DNA from: Puccinellia tenuiflora
Taxonomy: Eukaryota > Streptophyta > Magnoliopsida > Poales > Poaceae
Assembly: GCA_012064385.1 (NCBI GenBank)
Contig: QRDG01000026.1
Location: 1-64,000 of the forward strand
DNA: 64,000 nucleotides
Direction: 5' to 3'
The position numbers were made by a program, and so were the translations under genes. Each line of letters starts with the position of its first letter. Position 1 is the stretch's first letter. Positions 1 through 11,223 of this stretch are shown piece after piece. The notes beneath the pieces are model-generated. The model saw only the letters and a list, made by a program, of their open reading frames with translations. It was not told where the DNA came from and did not search any database.

Positions 1-78
1 TTTTATCAAACCCTCACCCTATAGGGTAAAAACCCGCAGGGTAGGTGGGTAATGGGTACCCATTGCCATCGGTAGTGC
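1..78. mobile_element. Terminal fragment of a hAT-like MITE
   Basis: The stretch runs from AGGGTAAAAACCCGCAGGG to GGGTACCCATTGCCATC and closely matches the right end of the complete hAT element at 9407-10116. The element continues off the window to the left. The last bases differ from the complete copy (GGTA instead of CCTA), so the exact terminus is uncertain. Confidence 0.6.
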
Positions 79-594
79 CATCGTGGTCTGGATCGAGCAC
101 GCGGCTTGTTTTTTTTCTAGGCGTGGACGTTGTGATGTGATGAGGTGCTCATCACTGGTGGAACGTGAGCCATTAGATGCTGATTTGATGGTTGTGATCG
201 TCTGGATCAACCAACCCCTCTTTTTATATTAGTGGAGATTAAAGAGACATATATATATATAGACGTGCACAAGGTTTAGCTAACACACCAGTCCAAAAAT
301 TAACCTTGTGCACTCGAATGGTTTCTGCAACACCGACATGAGCCGAAGCTCGATCGAGAAACTGACACATGCGAGCACCTTGGCAAGCATATCCATGAGA
401 CCCCTGTTGGTGCCCACAAACTAATCTTGAGTCGGCCACTAGTACAGATTCAACAATCACATATGGTTGATTTCGTCCATTGCACACAATTATAGCAACC
501 TTCACTATCTATAGGTAGTCGATGGGTGAGCCATGCTAAAAAAGAGAAAGCACGCGATTTTGATATATTCTTCGTGTGCGATAACGTAGGTATT
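79..594. other. Unclassified intergenic sequence
   Basis: No convincing gene is visible. There is a short AT dinucleotide run near 248-262. The sequence between the hAT fragment and the reversed LTR at 595 shows no recognisable family. The small ORFs here have no motif or splice context. Confidence 0.4.
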
Positions 595-2169
595 TGATGA
601 CGTGGATCACACGTTTGCTGGAAAACCTCACGAGGAAGGTATGTTGCAGTAAAGCAGCAGTTTCCCTTGATTACAAAATCAAGGTTATCGAACCAGTATG
701 ACTTGGAGAAGGCTTGCTAGGTATCAACGATGTCAGAAAAAAATCTGTTGCTTGGCGTGTTGACGTGGACCTGTACACAATCACAAACAAACTACTTTGC
801 CCCAACGAAACAGAGAGGTTGTCAATGTCTCCGGCTTGCTGAACACAAAGAATTAAATGTGCAGATGTAAAATATGATGAGAATGAAATATGACTAGCGA
901 GCAAATGTTGATTGAAAGCTATTAAAACAGTTGTAAACAGTGTAGCAAAATAGGACCGGGGTCCACAGATCACTAGTGGTGTCTCTTCAAAAGATACACA
1001 TGATGGATAAACAAATTACAGCAGGGCAATTTACAGAATTGTGGGCGCATGACAATGCTACCATAAAACAATATAATTCACCAATTCATATAATATGGGC
1101 ATTACGTCAAAATACATAGACCGTTACCCAACTGTGTCTATGACTAATAATCCACCCCGGGATCGCTGTCCAGCATGTCACCCAGAAGTATTAAGTTGCA
1201 AGCAACACATCATTGCAATAAGCAAAGTACATAATGTAAGCAATGTAAGTAACATAAGGAAATAACACCGCTGTTTTATCCCTAGTGGCAACATCACATT
1301 CATGAGCATACGCGTTTCTGTCAATCGCACTCAGCACACAAAGTCATGAACCCACTATCTATCATAAATACCATCTCTGAAGACACTAACAATTACTTGG
1401 CCAAAGCATCCACTAGCATCGGAGAGCATGCAAGATCATAGATTAAACATAACACATAGATGAGTAAGAGTAATGATTTTCACAATTCATCGGATCCATG
1501 CAAACACATCATGTAGCAGTTACAGATAATATGATCTTGATCATGATAGGCAGCTCACAAGATCTAAACAATGGAGTACAAGGAGGAGAGACAACCATCT
1601 AGCTACTGCCATGGACCCGTAGTCCCGTGGTGGACTACTCACGCATCACTCCGGAGGCAGGCATGGTGGTGTAGATGCCTCCGGTGATGATTCCCCCCTC
1701 CGGCAGGGTGCCGGGAAGAGCTTCAGAACCCTCCCGATCTAGGGTTGGCGACGGCGGCGGCCTCAGACGTTTTCTGGAATATATGATCGGGTGTCGAGGG
1801 TTTCCACGTCGAAGATAATTTATAGGCGAAAGGGCAACTCGAGACGACGTCGGAGGGCGCCAGGTAGGGCCCACGCGCGGCCAAGCATTGGGCCGCACCT
1901 GGGGGGCGTCTGGCCCCTGCATGTGTCCTCCTGGCTCTGTCCTTGTTTCCTCATGAAAATAATTCACGTAAATTTCCAGCTGATTCCGAGAAACTTCCCC
2001 GAACAACTTTTCTGAAACAAAAAGACAGCAAAAAACAGGAACTGGCACTGGGCATCTTTGTTAATAGGTTAGTTCCATAAATTATGCCAATTTGATATAA
2101 AAACATGTGGCACTCTTATATAATCAAGAATGGAACATAAAAAATTATAGATAAGTCGGAGACGTATCA
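595..2169 (-). mobile_element. Family-A Athila-like LTR, reverse orientation
   Basis: On the minus strand this LTR begins TGATACGTCTCCGACTTATC at 2169 and ends ACGTCATCA at 595. It matches the forward copies at 6643-8231 and 12893-22919 over most of its length. Upstream, on the minus strand at 2170-2185, is the polypurine tract TTAAGCTTGGGGATGC, so this is the 3' LTR of a minus-strand element. A TATA-like AATTTATAGG is present near 1819. The flank beyond 595 has not been matched to a target duplication. Confidence 0.8.
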
Positions 2170-2206
2170 GCATCCCCAAGCTTAATTCCTACTCGTCCTC
2201 GAGTAG
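2170..2206 (-). promoter_or_regulatory. Polypurine tract and adjacent hairpin
   Basis: Read on the minus strand, a perfect 7-bp stem (CTACTCG / CGAGTAG) with loop AGGA at 2189-2206 is followed by TTAAGCTTGGGGATGC (2170-2185), directly abutting the LTR. The polypurine tract primes plus-strand DNA synthesis in LTR elements. The hairpin is conserved in two other elements of this window (12855-12874 and 29723-29742). Confidence 0.75.
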
Positions 2207-4594
2207 GTAAATGATAATTTTTTTTTGAAGTGACATGCTACCAACACAATCTTGATCAAGTAATAATGTAAAGCATATGAATTGAATGCATTGATCCAAA
2301 ACAATGGTTCATTGAATGAAACAAACAATGATTAACCAGGTGCAACATCTAAACAAGAATTTATTAGAAAATAGTACTTTGGAGATCTAAAAGTATAACA
2401 CCTGATAATGATTGATATCTCACAAAGCAATATTATTTTGGCAAAGGGGTTTGACCAACACAAAGTAAGATTTAAGTTTTCAGCAAAAGCTTCAACTTGC
2501 AACATGTTTATCTCAAGATAAAGTCAATACAAAGCTTTCATGGTTAGACATAAAGATAACATGAAGTAAAACTTAAACCCAAGTTGACACCAAGTGATTG
2601 CTTGAGAGGTAAAGAAGGAAGAGGAAAACTGACTCAACATAAAAGTAAAAGAAAGGCCCTTCGCAGAGGGAAGCAGGGATTAGTCATGTGCTAGAGCTTT
2701 TTAATTTTTTTAACAGAAGTAAAACAGTTTTGAGATATGCATGCTTTCGTCAACGACTCCACATTAAAGAAACTAGCTAGTCATTTGTTTCAAGCAGAGC
2801 TTTCATACTTTTGAGAGTGACTGGTACTTAGAGGAATAAGGTCACTCCTCATTCTACTTTGTTTCACCACTAACCAATGTTTGACTGATTTCTCAGGTTT
2901 ACACTGTGCGGAGGAGAATGGTGGGTTATATTTATATTTTGCTTAAGCCAGCTCTCGGCAAATTCAAGTGAGCACTTAATCCATCCTCACCATGTGAAAA
3001 GGGGGGAAATGACCTTGCTTGTCACAGGTTATATCTAGCTTCGCTACTGCTTTCTCATGAGATTAAAAACAAAGACACAAAAAGAATTTTTTTGAAAGTT
3101 TAAAGGTAGCACATGAAAAATTTACTTGGAGTGGCAAGGAAATACCACATGTAGGTAGGTATGGTGGACACAAATGGCAAATATATTTGGCTCAGGGATT
3201 TGGATGCACGAGAAGTATTCCGTCTCAGTACGGAATTTTTGGGCTTAGCAGGATATCAAGCAAACACATAACATCAACTTGGTTCAACGAATGACTACAG
3301 ATATACAGTATGCATAACCACTAGACTTCACACCGTTTACCTTGTTAGCCAAACCAACCCTTTGCAAAAAGAATATCTAGACTTTGAGAACTACCAAGCA
3401 GGACAAGCACCATAATTTTAAAGCTTTACGACAATTCTTTACTAATCTATTTTTACTAGATGATCCACAAGTTTAAGAATTAGATCTAAATATTCAAGAC
3501 AATGATCTACAAGATTATGCAAACACTTTTCACACTTCCTACATGATAATTTCCATTCAACCAAACCCCAATCAACTTATTGAAACAAACTAAAAGGGTG
3601 AAACCATAAGAGAATACTTCCTAACTACAAAAGCTAACAGATCTGAACAAGAGATGCATGAAAAACAAGAGCTAGAAGCAAAAATAATAAAAGCTAAACA
3701 CTCAACACATATAAGTGAAGAACATGAGTGTTTAATGAAAAAGCGGAGCGTGTCTCTCTCCCAAACAAGCATGCAAGGATCCAATTTATTGTAAAGACCA
3801 GAGAACAAAACACAAAAAATTGAAAGTAAAAACAACTGATGCTCCAAGAACAACACATAATGTGTAAAGGAATAAAAATATAGTACCATGAGTAAAACCG
3901 ATGACTGACGATGAAGAAGGGGATGCCTTGGGCATCCCCAAGCTTAGATGCTTGTGACTTCTTGAATATTTCAGAGGAGGGTCCATAGGGAGCCTCCCCA
4001 AGTTTAAGCTTTTATCCCTTCTTGATCTTCATTCATCACCTCACACTTGGATACTTGAAAACTTCCTTCATGCAAAACTTATAGCAACTTCATTAGAGGG
4101 GTTAGTCCACAAAAACAATATCTTCCTTCAGTTACAAAGCACGTATCATGAACTTATTTTTTTTAAACATTAGCTACTGTCACAAAGGTCTAAGTAAAGC
4201 TCTCAACCTCAAAAGAACTTCACTTTGCCCGTAAAAGAAGCAATGCAAAACTAGGGTCATAATTTGTCAAAAACAGAACGTACTGTAAAGATGAATTTTT
4301 TCGGGGTACTTCTGGACCTCAAATCAGAAAACGTAAAACTAAAAAAAGGTAGAAAAAACCCTGTTGCTTGTTTTCAAAAACTTTCAACCACATATGACGT
4401 TCTGTGATTTTTTGGATTTTCGAACAATGTAGAACAGAAATCTGTTTCTGGACAGCAAACTCACCAATTAGTCTTCCTCTCTTTAGAGGCTATTCTTAGC
4501 ACCAAAAACTAAAACAAAAAGATACAAGGGAGTTGCTACAGAAGTAACATCACCCAAAACAATAACAAACAAAAAATAAACAGAAGGTAAAAAT
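2207..4594 (-). mobile_element. Non-coding 3' internal region of the minus-strand Athila-like element
   Basis: About 2.4 kb lies between the protease stop and the polypurine tract and has no ORF with a retroelement domain. Positions 2200-3090, reversed, match the forward copy at 11984-12892, for example the shared GAAGCTAGATATAACCTGTG. No reverse transcriptase, RNase H or integrase motif is visible, although these would be expected here in an autonomous Gypsy element. Confidence 0.65.
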
Positions 4595-4617
4595 GGGTTG
4601 CCTCCCATAAGCGCTTC
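4595..4617 (-). promoter_or_regulatory. AAGCGCTT / GGGAGGCAACCC motif
   Basis: On the minus strand, GAAGCGCTTATGGGAGGCAA followed by CCC lies 16 bases after the end of the gag-protease reading frame. The same motif occurs downstream of the unrelated ORF at 25895-27391. It contains the 8-bp palindrome AAGCGCTT. Its function is unknown; RNA dimerisation or packaging is only an inference. Confidence 0.6.
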
Positions 4618-4632
4618 TTTAACGCCTTTTAG

Positions 4633-6642
4633 CTAGGCAAAATGGCAAATTGAAGTTTGATTAATAGTTCCCACTTCAAAACCACTCTTTGGCTTACCAA
4701 TGGAATCAAAATGTTTCTTTATCCTCTTCCTAGGGAAATGTTTCATCCTTTTTTTCAGTCGGAATAGAAATTTAATATTGCCCAATCTCGTATCAATAAT
4801 AGCACCAACAGTTCTAAGAAAAGGTCTTCCCAAAACAATAGGACAAGGAAGCTTAAAGTCAAGATCCATAACAATGAAATCAACGGGAACATAATTACCA
4901 TTAACCATGATGAGAACATCATCTATTTTACCAAAAGGTGTATGCGAAGTGGCATCAAGAAAATTCACATTCAAATCACAATCTTCTAGTGGTCCAAGAT
5001 CAAGGGCATCATATAACTTTTTTTTTTGCCATAATGGAGATACTAGAACCAAGATCACACAAAGCATTACACTCAAAATCATTAACTTTCATCTTAATGG
5101 TAGGTTCCCAAGCATCCTCTAATTTCCTAGGAATAGAGAATTCACATTTAAGTCTTTCCTCCCTCACTTCAATGAGAGCATTAGTAATATGCTTAGTAAA
5201 AGCTAAGTTCATTTTACTAGCATTAGGTGTTTTAGCAAGCTTTTGTAAAAACTTTATAACTTTAGTAATGTTACAATTATAAAAATCAAGATCATTGTCA
5301 TAAAAAATAACAGGTGCATTATCACCTAAAGAATCCATATTATCAAAACTAATTTCAGCATTTTTATCAACAACAGTTTCTGTGTTGACTGAAAGTTTTG
5401 GGTTCTTTTTAGGTATTGTGGAAATTTTTCCAACTCCAATTCTTTTACCATTAGTATACTTAGGTGTTGTAGATGACTCTTGAGCATTTAACATTTTAAT
5501 ACCCTCATTAGTATAAATAGTGCAAACACTAGCAACCTTACTATTTTCAGCAATTTTAGATTCTCTTCCTTCTCTTTCCCACCTAACATGTAATCCGGCC
5601 AACATTCTTATATTGTTGTCAATTGTAACTTGTATGGCATTTAAAGTTTTATGTTCCTTAACATCACGAGGAATTTTTTTTATTTTAATAAAATCAACTT
5701 CATGAGAGAGATTATCAACTTTAGCAGCAAGTTTATCGAGTTTTTCAAGCTTTTCTTCAGCAATTTTATTGAAAGACTTTTGTGAAGTGATAAATTCTTT
5801 AAGCATGCTTTCAAGATCAGAGGACACACCTTTAATGTTTTTATAAAAATTACCATAAGGATTACCATTATTTGGAGGATACGTTTTAAATAATTATTAC
5901 CAAAGTTGTTCCTATAAGCATTGTTGTTGAAATTATTTTTAACAAAATTAACATCAACTTGCTCCTCTTGAGCAACCAAAGAAGCTAAAAAACATTATTC
6001 GGATCAATAGGAACCTGTTTGCTAGCAAGCATAGACATAATCATATCAACCTTATCACTTAGAGAGGAGATTTCCTCGACAAAATTTAACTTCTTACCAC
6101 TAGGAGCTCTCTCGGTGTGCCATTGCGAATAATTTTCCATAATTTCATCCAAGAGTTTTGTTGCAGCACCTAATTTGGTGGACATGAGGTATCTCTAGCG
6201 GCCGAATCCAATAGGTTTCTTGAAGAAAAATTTAATCCTGCATAAAAGTTTGGATGACCATCCAAGTAGTCAGTCCATGAGTGGGACAGTTTTTAACTAG
6301 AGATTTCATTCTCTCCCAAGCTTGAGCAATAAGTTCATCATCAAATTGTTTAAAATTCATAATGTTACTCCTTAATTGTATGATTTTTGCAGGTGGATAA
6401 TACTTCCCAATAAAAGCATCTTTAGCACGTCCTCTTAAGGAAAAAGGAAAAGTTTCAGTTTTATAATGTCGCCCTCTTATTTATATTTTTTCATATCACA
6501 TAAATCAACAAAGTTATTTAAAGGAGAGGCGGCATCATCACCACTAACACCAGAAAATTGCTCTTTCATGACAAGATTTAACAAGGCAGGCTTTATCTCA
6601 TAAAATTTGGCTGTGGAAGCCGGTGGAGCAATAGGTGTGCAT
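4633..6642 (-). pseudogene. Athila-like gag-protease, degenerate
   Basis: Read on the minus strand from 6642, the translation resembles Athila-type Gag: a segment PIAPPASTAKFYEIKPALLN, then RAKDAFIGKYYPPAK, then DELIAQAWERMKSL. It continues into a lysine-rich coiled region (5827-5680) and a retropepsin domain. The protease keeps the active-site string CDLGSS (near 5040) and the later ILGRP-like VLGRPFLRTVGAIID (near 4800). D-L-G is the usual active site in Athila-type proteases. The frame is broken by several stops and shifts, for example a TAA after DMKKYK near 6476 and frame changes near 5980 and 5010. The 5' end is cut at 6642 by a forward LTR. No pol domains follow. This is a dead copy of a gag-PR-only or pol-deleted element. 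Confidence 0.75.
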
Positions 6643-8231
6643 TGATACGTCTTCGACGTATCTATAATTTTTTATATTCCATGCTTGATTATATATTAGT
6701 GCCACATGTTTTTATAATGTATTTATATAATTATGGCATGATTTATGGAACTAACCTATTAACAAGATGCCCAGTGTCAGTTCCTATTTTCTGCTGTCTT
6801 TTTGTTTCAGAAAAGTTCTTCTGGGAAGTTTCTCAGAACGCGCTGAAAATTTACGGGATTTATTTCCAAGCTGAAACAAAGATGGAGCCAGAAGGACTCC
6901 CGGAGGGGGAGGCCACAGCCTCCAGACGCCCTCCAGACGCGGCCCCACCCTAGACCGCGCCTGGTCCCCACCTGGGCAGCTCTTTCGCCTCCTCGAGTCG
7001 TCTCTTCGCCTATAAATTATTCTTCATCCCGAAAACCCTAGGTACCCGATCATATTTCCCAGAAGACGTCCGAGGCCGCCGCCATCGCCAATCCTAGTTC
7101 GGGATGGTTTGCAGTTCTTCTCGGCACCCTGCCGGAGAGGGGAATCGACACCGGAGGCATCTACATCAGCATGCCTGCCTCCGGAGTGGTGCGTGAGCAG
7201 TCCACCACGGGACTACGGGTCCATAGAAGTAGCTAGATGGTTGTCTCTCCTCCTTGTACTCCATTGCTTAGATCTTGTGAGCTGCCTATCATGATCAAGA
7301 TCATATTATTTGTAACTGCTACATGATTGTGTTTGCATGGATCCGATGAATTGTGGAAGTCATTACTTTTGTTCATCTATGTGTTGTGTTTTATCTATGA
7401 TCTTGCATGCTCTCCGATGCTAGTGGATGCTTTGGCCAAGTAATTTTTAGTGTTGTATGAGGGAGTATTTATGCTAGATAGTGGGTTCATGCCTCTCTCT
7501 GTCTGAGCTCGGGTGGACAGAAACGATTAAGACTACAGATGTGCTATTGCCACTAGGGAGAAAACAGCGGTGTGATTTCCTTGTGTTATTTACATTGCTT
7601 ACATTATGAACTTTGCTTATTGCAATGATCTATTGCTTGCAACTTAATACTTTTGGGTGACATGCTGGATAGCGATCCCGGAGTGGATTATTAGTCATAG
7701 ATGCAGTTGGATAACGGTCTATGTATTTTGACGTAATGCCCATATTAGATGAAACGGTGAACTATATTGTTTTATGATAGCATTGCTGTGCGCCCACAAT
7801 TCTGTCAATTTCCATGCTGTAATTTGTTTACCCATCATGTATATCTTTTGGAGAGACACCGCTAGTGATCTGTGGACCCCGGTCCTATTTTCCTACATTG
7901 TTCACAACCGTTTTAATAGCTTTTCATCATCATTTGCTCGCTGGTTATATTTCACTCTCATCATATTTTACATCCACACATTTAATTCTTTGTGTTCAGC
8001 AAGCCGGAGAGATTGACAACCTCTCTGTTTCGTTGGGGCAAACTAGTTTGTTTGTGATTGTGTGTAGGTCCATGTCAATTATCGTAAACGGCACCGTTGA
8101 CACCTTGCTAAGCCTTCTCCAAGTCCTACTTGATCTGACAACCTTGGTTTTGTAATCAAGGGAAACTAGTGGTTTAATGCATCATACCTTCCTCTTGGGG
8201 GTTCCCCAGCGAACGTGTGATCACGTCATAA
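6643..8231 (+). mobile_element. Family-A Athila-like LTR, forward
   Basis: Starts TGATACGTCTTCGACGTATC and ends near CACGTCATAA at 8231. It is followed by CAAGCTTGTTC and the tRNA primer site, so it functions as a 5' LTR. TATAAATTAT at 7011-7020 is the likely core promoter, followed by the GC-poor transcribed part. It abuts the gag relic of the reverse element. The preceding TGCAT (6638-6642) could be one half of a target duplication, but no partner was found. Confidence 0.8.
7011..7020 (+). promoter_or_regulatory. LTR TATA box
   Basis: TATAAATTAT after GC-rich sequence inside the family-A LTR. The same site recurs at 13261-13270 in the second copy. This is the usual Pol II promoter position of an LTR, with U3 to the left and R/U5 to the right. 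Confidence 0.55.
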
Positions 8232-8243
8232 GCAAGCTTGTTC

Positions 8244-8336
8244 TGGTGCCGTTGCCGGGGATTTGAAGAAGGCTTCTCAAACTACCAAGTCTTTCGTCAA
8301 CACACCACAAGATTTTTCTGGCGCCGTTGTTGGGGA
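8244..8336 (+). repeat. Tandemly duplicated primer binding site
   Basis: TGGTGCCGTTGCCGGGGA (8244-8261) and TGGCGCCGTTGTTGGGGA (8319-8336) lie 75 bases apart, directly after the LTR. The consensus TGGCGCCGTTGCCGGGGA is the Athila-type primer site, described as complementary to the tRNA-Asp 3' end. Each copy carries one or two substitutions. Confidence 0.7.
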
Positions 8337-8535
8337 CTTGAAAGCTTCAGCTAGGGGAGTTTCACACATCCATTCACTTTATTTTGTTATTGTCTTGCTT
8401 AGTATATTTTTTGTTAGTCTTGTTTTAACTTTCGTTTGCTCTAAAATTGAAAAACACAAAAAAATTTAAAAATTCCAGCACCTAGTTTATTTCGGTTCTA
8501 TTTTGTTATTATGTCTTGTTCCTTACTTGCTATCA

Positions 8536-8829
8536 ATGGTTACTTTCTGTGAGACTAGATCTTATTGGAAAGGTTGGTTCACGGAGGAACAACATAAATA
8601 TTATAAGGAATACCGCCTGTCTGAAAAAGGGAAACACTTATGGGCACAAATAAATAAATTGAATAGTCTTGCTGAAAACTTTTGCTCTACACATGATGAA
8701 TCCTGGTGCCTTAATGAATCTTTTTGTTGTAGGAGGCATAAACACCTCCCTTTACAATGTGATAATAATGATAATGAAGTATTGGCCTCTTATGCTAAAG
8801 GAAACTATGATTTTTATAATATTGAATAA
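8536..8829 (+). CDS. Retroelement ORF of unknown function, N-terminal part
   Basis: A 97-residue open frame from the first in-frame ATG (8536); the frame is open from 8503. It lies about 200 bases downstream of the second primer site. The translation contains RSYWKGWFTEEQHKYYKEY, then NKLNSLAENFCSTHDESWC and a Cys/His-containing tail ending YDFYNIE. By eye it aligns with the N-terminus of the 498-residue ORF at 25895. The shared pattern is a leucine-rich helix, F-C-x2-H, later Cys and His, an A-x-Y segment and a final I-E. No named domain is recognised. It stops at TAA 8827-8829, and 50 bases later the element is interrupted by another LTR (8880). The frame is therefore probably only the surviving front of a longer protein. 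Confidence 0.5.
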   Translation: MVTFCETRSYWKGWFTEEQHKYYKEYRLSEKGKHLWAQINKLNSLAENFCSTHDESWCLNESFCCRRHKHLPLQCDNNDNEVLASYAKGNYDFYNIE

Positions 8830-9398
8830 ATTGAAGAATTTGTTGTTTTCATGGGTGCCTATGAAATTACTTCTGTGCTTGATACGTCCGAAACGTATTA
8901 AGTTTTTGATTGTTTCATTCTACTTTTATGACTTTGACACTTGTTTTTATATTAAGTTTATGATTTATTTGACTAACCTATTAATAATTGCAAAAGTGCA
9001 CAATGTTCTTGTTTTACACTTTGATGTGTAGGAATCATTTCGAAATCGGCAAAAACGCAAAAGGAGACTTGTTGGAGGTGGACTCTGACTTTCCTGAAAT
9101 CTGTCCTTTCCAACAGATTTCAGAGATCGTTAGTTTGAGACTTTAAGACAACGTCAACTGAAGATCTCAAAACGGATAAAGTTGTGGGAAATTTCCATAA
9201 CTTTCATTTAAACCCAAGAACAGCCCAATCGGAGATCCGTAGCTCCGGGAATCTCCGTTTTACTGAAGGCCAAATATCTGATTACGGGATTCCAAAAGTT
9301 GGTGACGTGATTGACTCCAACTCTTACCAAACTTGGAGGATTCGACCAAGCCACGACTTTGGGACCTCATTAAGGATGTGAGGGGTCCCTAGGAAGGT

Positions 9399-9406
9399 TC
9401 TAGAGG
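9399..9406 (+). repeat. hAT target-site duplication, left
   Basis: TCTAGAGG immediately before the TAGGGATGGCA terminus. It is identical to 10117-10124. An 8-bp duplication is diagnostic of hAT transposons. Confidence 0.9.
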
Positions 9407-10116
9407 TAGGGATGGCACCCGCAGGGTATGGGTGCGGGTGGAGCCACCCCATACCCTTACCTATGCCCCCGAGCTTACCCATCACCCGTGCCCCATACCC
9501 GTAAGCGGGTATAATTTTTTTCCCATACCCTTCCCCCGACAGGGTAAAGGGATACCCGCGGGTAAAAATACCCGCATTTGCAACATATCAATTGAGCCAA
9601 AAAAAAAGAAATGAGATAATTAATGTGACCATACATAGTCATAAACAGCCACACATAAGTGTATACATTAAATACTTAAACTCACGACAAAATATATAAA
9701 TAATTTAACCATACATAAGGCCATAAAATAAGCATTATAATAAAGTTTTCACTATAACAAATTCAACCAAAATAAACTCGAGCAATCCAGCAATAGGAAA
9801 AAAAAGTATGTGGCTAGATAGTTACGGGATTATGGGGCGTCCGATCGATCGTGGGCTGACTTTGACCTATGCGGTCATGAGGGATTAGAAAATTAGGTTA
9901 GGTTTAATTAACCTAAGCTCCAGTTGACAGAATTTATATGGGTACAAGGGCACGTGGGTATGGGTAATGCAATCCCATGCCCGTACCCTCTCTGCCCGAT
10001 GGGCACAAGATTTCCCTATTTATATACCCATGGATTTTCTTTGATCCCAAACCCTTGCCCTAATAGGGTTTTTACCCGCAGGGTATGCGGGTACAGGGTA
10101 CCCATTGCCATCCCTA
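9407..10116. mobile_element. Complete non-autonomous hAT element (MITE)
   Basis: A 710-bp element with ends TAGGGATGGCA... and ...TGCCATCCCTA (an imperfect inverted repeat), flanked on both sides by TCTAGAGG. Both ends are rich in CCCGCAGGGTA-like units. The middle is AT-rich and has no transposase ORF, so it must be mobilised in trans. It sits inside the family-B LTR. A 28-base string at 9776-9803 recurs exactly at 11956-11983, outside the element. Confidence 0.9.
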
Positions 10117-10124
10117 TCTAGAGG
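10117..10124 (+). repeat. hAT target-site duplication, right
   Basis: TCTAGAGG directly after the terminal CCATCCCTA, identical to 9399-9406. Confidence 0.9.
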
Positions 10125-11205
10125 TGCCCAAGAGCCCTTGGATCAAGGAGCCATCAATCGGAAGGCCGAGAAGCATTGTCTCCACTATATAAAGAGAGCA
10201 AACCCTAATGTTGGGGGCAGCCACCAAAAGCCACGAATTTGCCTCCCCCTTGGCTCTCATCTACAAGGAGGAGGGCTCCTCTACAGCACCAAGAAGCCAT
10301 GGAGGAAGGGGGTTAGGGGGCGGCGCTCCCCCTAGCCGGCCGGCCACCGCCATGCGCCGCCGGCGCCACCCGTGCCGCCTCCGCCTTGCCCTATCCTCCA
10401 TGGCCGCCGCCTTCACCGCCATCTCCATCGCCAATTCCTCCTTGTATACAGTGGTCCACTCTCCCACAAACCTCTGTACCCCTCTATGTAAACATGGTGT
10501 TTGATGCTATAAAGTATTATCCAATGATCTATGTCATGTTTGTGTAGTTCTTTTTATCATATGGTTGAATTATTGAATATGTTTGGTTGATTAGAGTTGT
10601 ATGTCGATATGGTATAGTCCTATGGTGCCCATTATATATTTATGCGCGCATGGATCACATCATAAGGTTTGTAGTACGTGAAGGAGACCGGGGGTAGGGC
10701 TGCCGGAGTGACAGAAACCTAAACCCCATCCCGGTTTTTGACATTGTATGGGATAAAGAGGACCATATGATCTTAATGCATGTAATCACAAGTAGTTGAG
10801 AACGTGTATGCTTTGCCTTTCCCACATAGAAAACTGCATCGAAGACAATGAATCGAGTAGCTTCACTAATTAATTATGGACAATTCCGCCACGCCTTACA
10901 CCACTTTTCCACACTCATGGTTCTATTACATTATGTCACTTTATATTACCTTATTCCTGCAGCAACTAACATTTACTTTCTTGTTCTTTATTATCTTGCA
11001 ATGCTATCCTTTCATACCCGTTTTATTCCTATAGTTTTATTTTCTAGATAGAGCAAACGTTCGGTGTGCGTAGAGTTGTGTTGATGGTTGATAGAACTTG
11101 AGAAGATATTAATCCTATATTTAGCTCCTCGGTTGGTTCGACACTCTTACTTATCTAAAAGGCTACAAACGATCCCCTACACTTGTGGGTTATCAAGACC
11201 TTTTC

Positions 11206-11223
11206 TGGCGCCGTTGCCGGGGA
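11206..11223 (+). promoter_or_regulatory. Primer binding site of family-B element
   Basis: TGGCGCCGTTGCCGGGGA, the perfect Athila-type primer site, ten bases after the LTR terminus at 11195. Confidence 0.75.

Larger units (their letters stand above)
8880..11195 (+). mobile_element. Family-B Athila-like LTR, interrupted by hAT MITE
   Basis: Begins TGATACGTCCGAAACGTATT at 8880 and ends GGGTTATCA at 11195. A perfect primer site follows at 11206-11223. Without the hAT insertion (710 bp plus an 8-bp duplication) the LTR is about 1.6 kb. TATATAAAG at 10186-10194 is the likely TATA box. It was inserted into the internal region of the family-A element, and GTGCT at 8875-8879 precedes it. No matching 3' LTR is seen. 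Confidence 0.7.
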
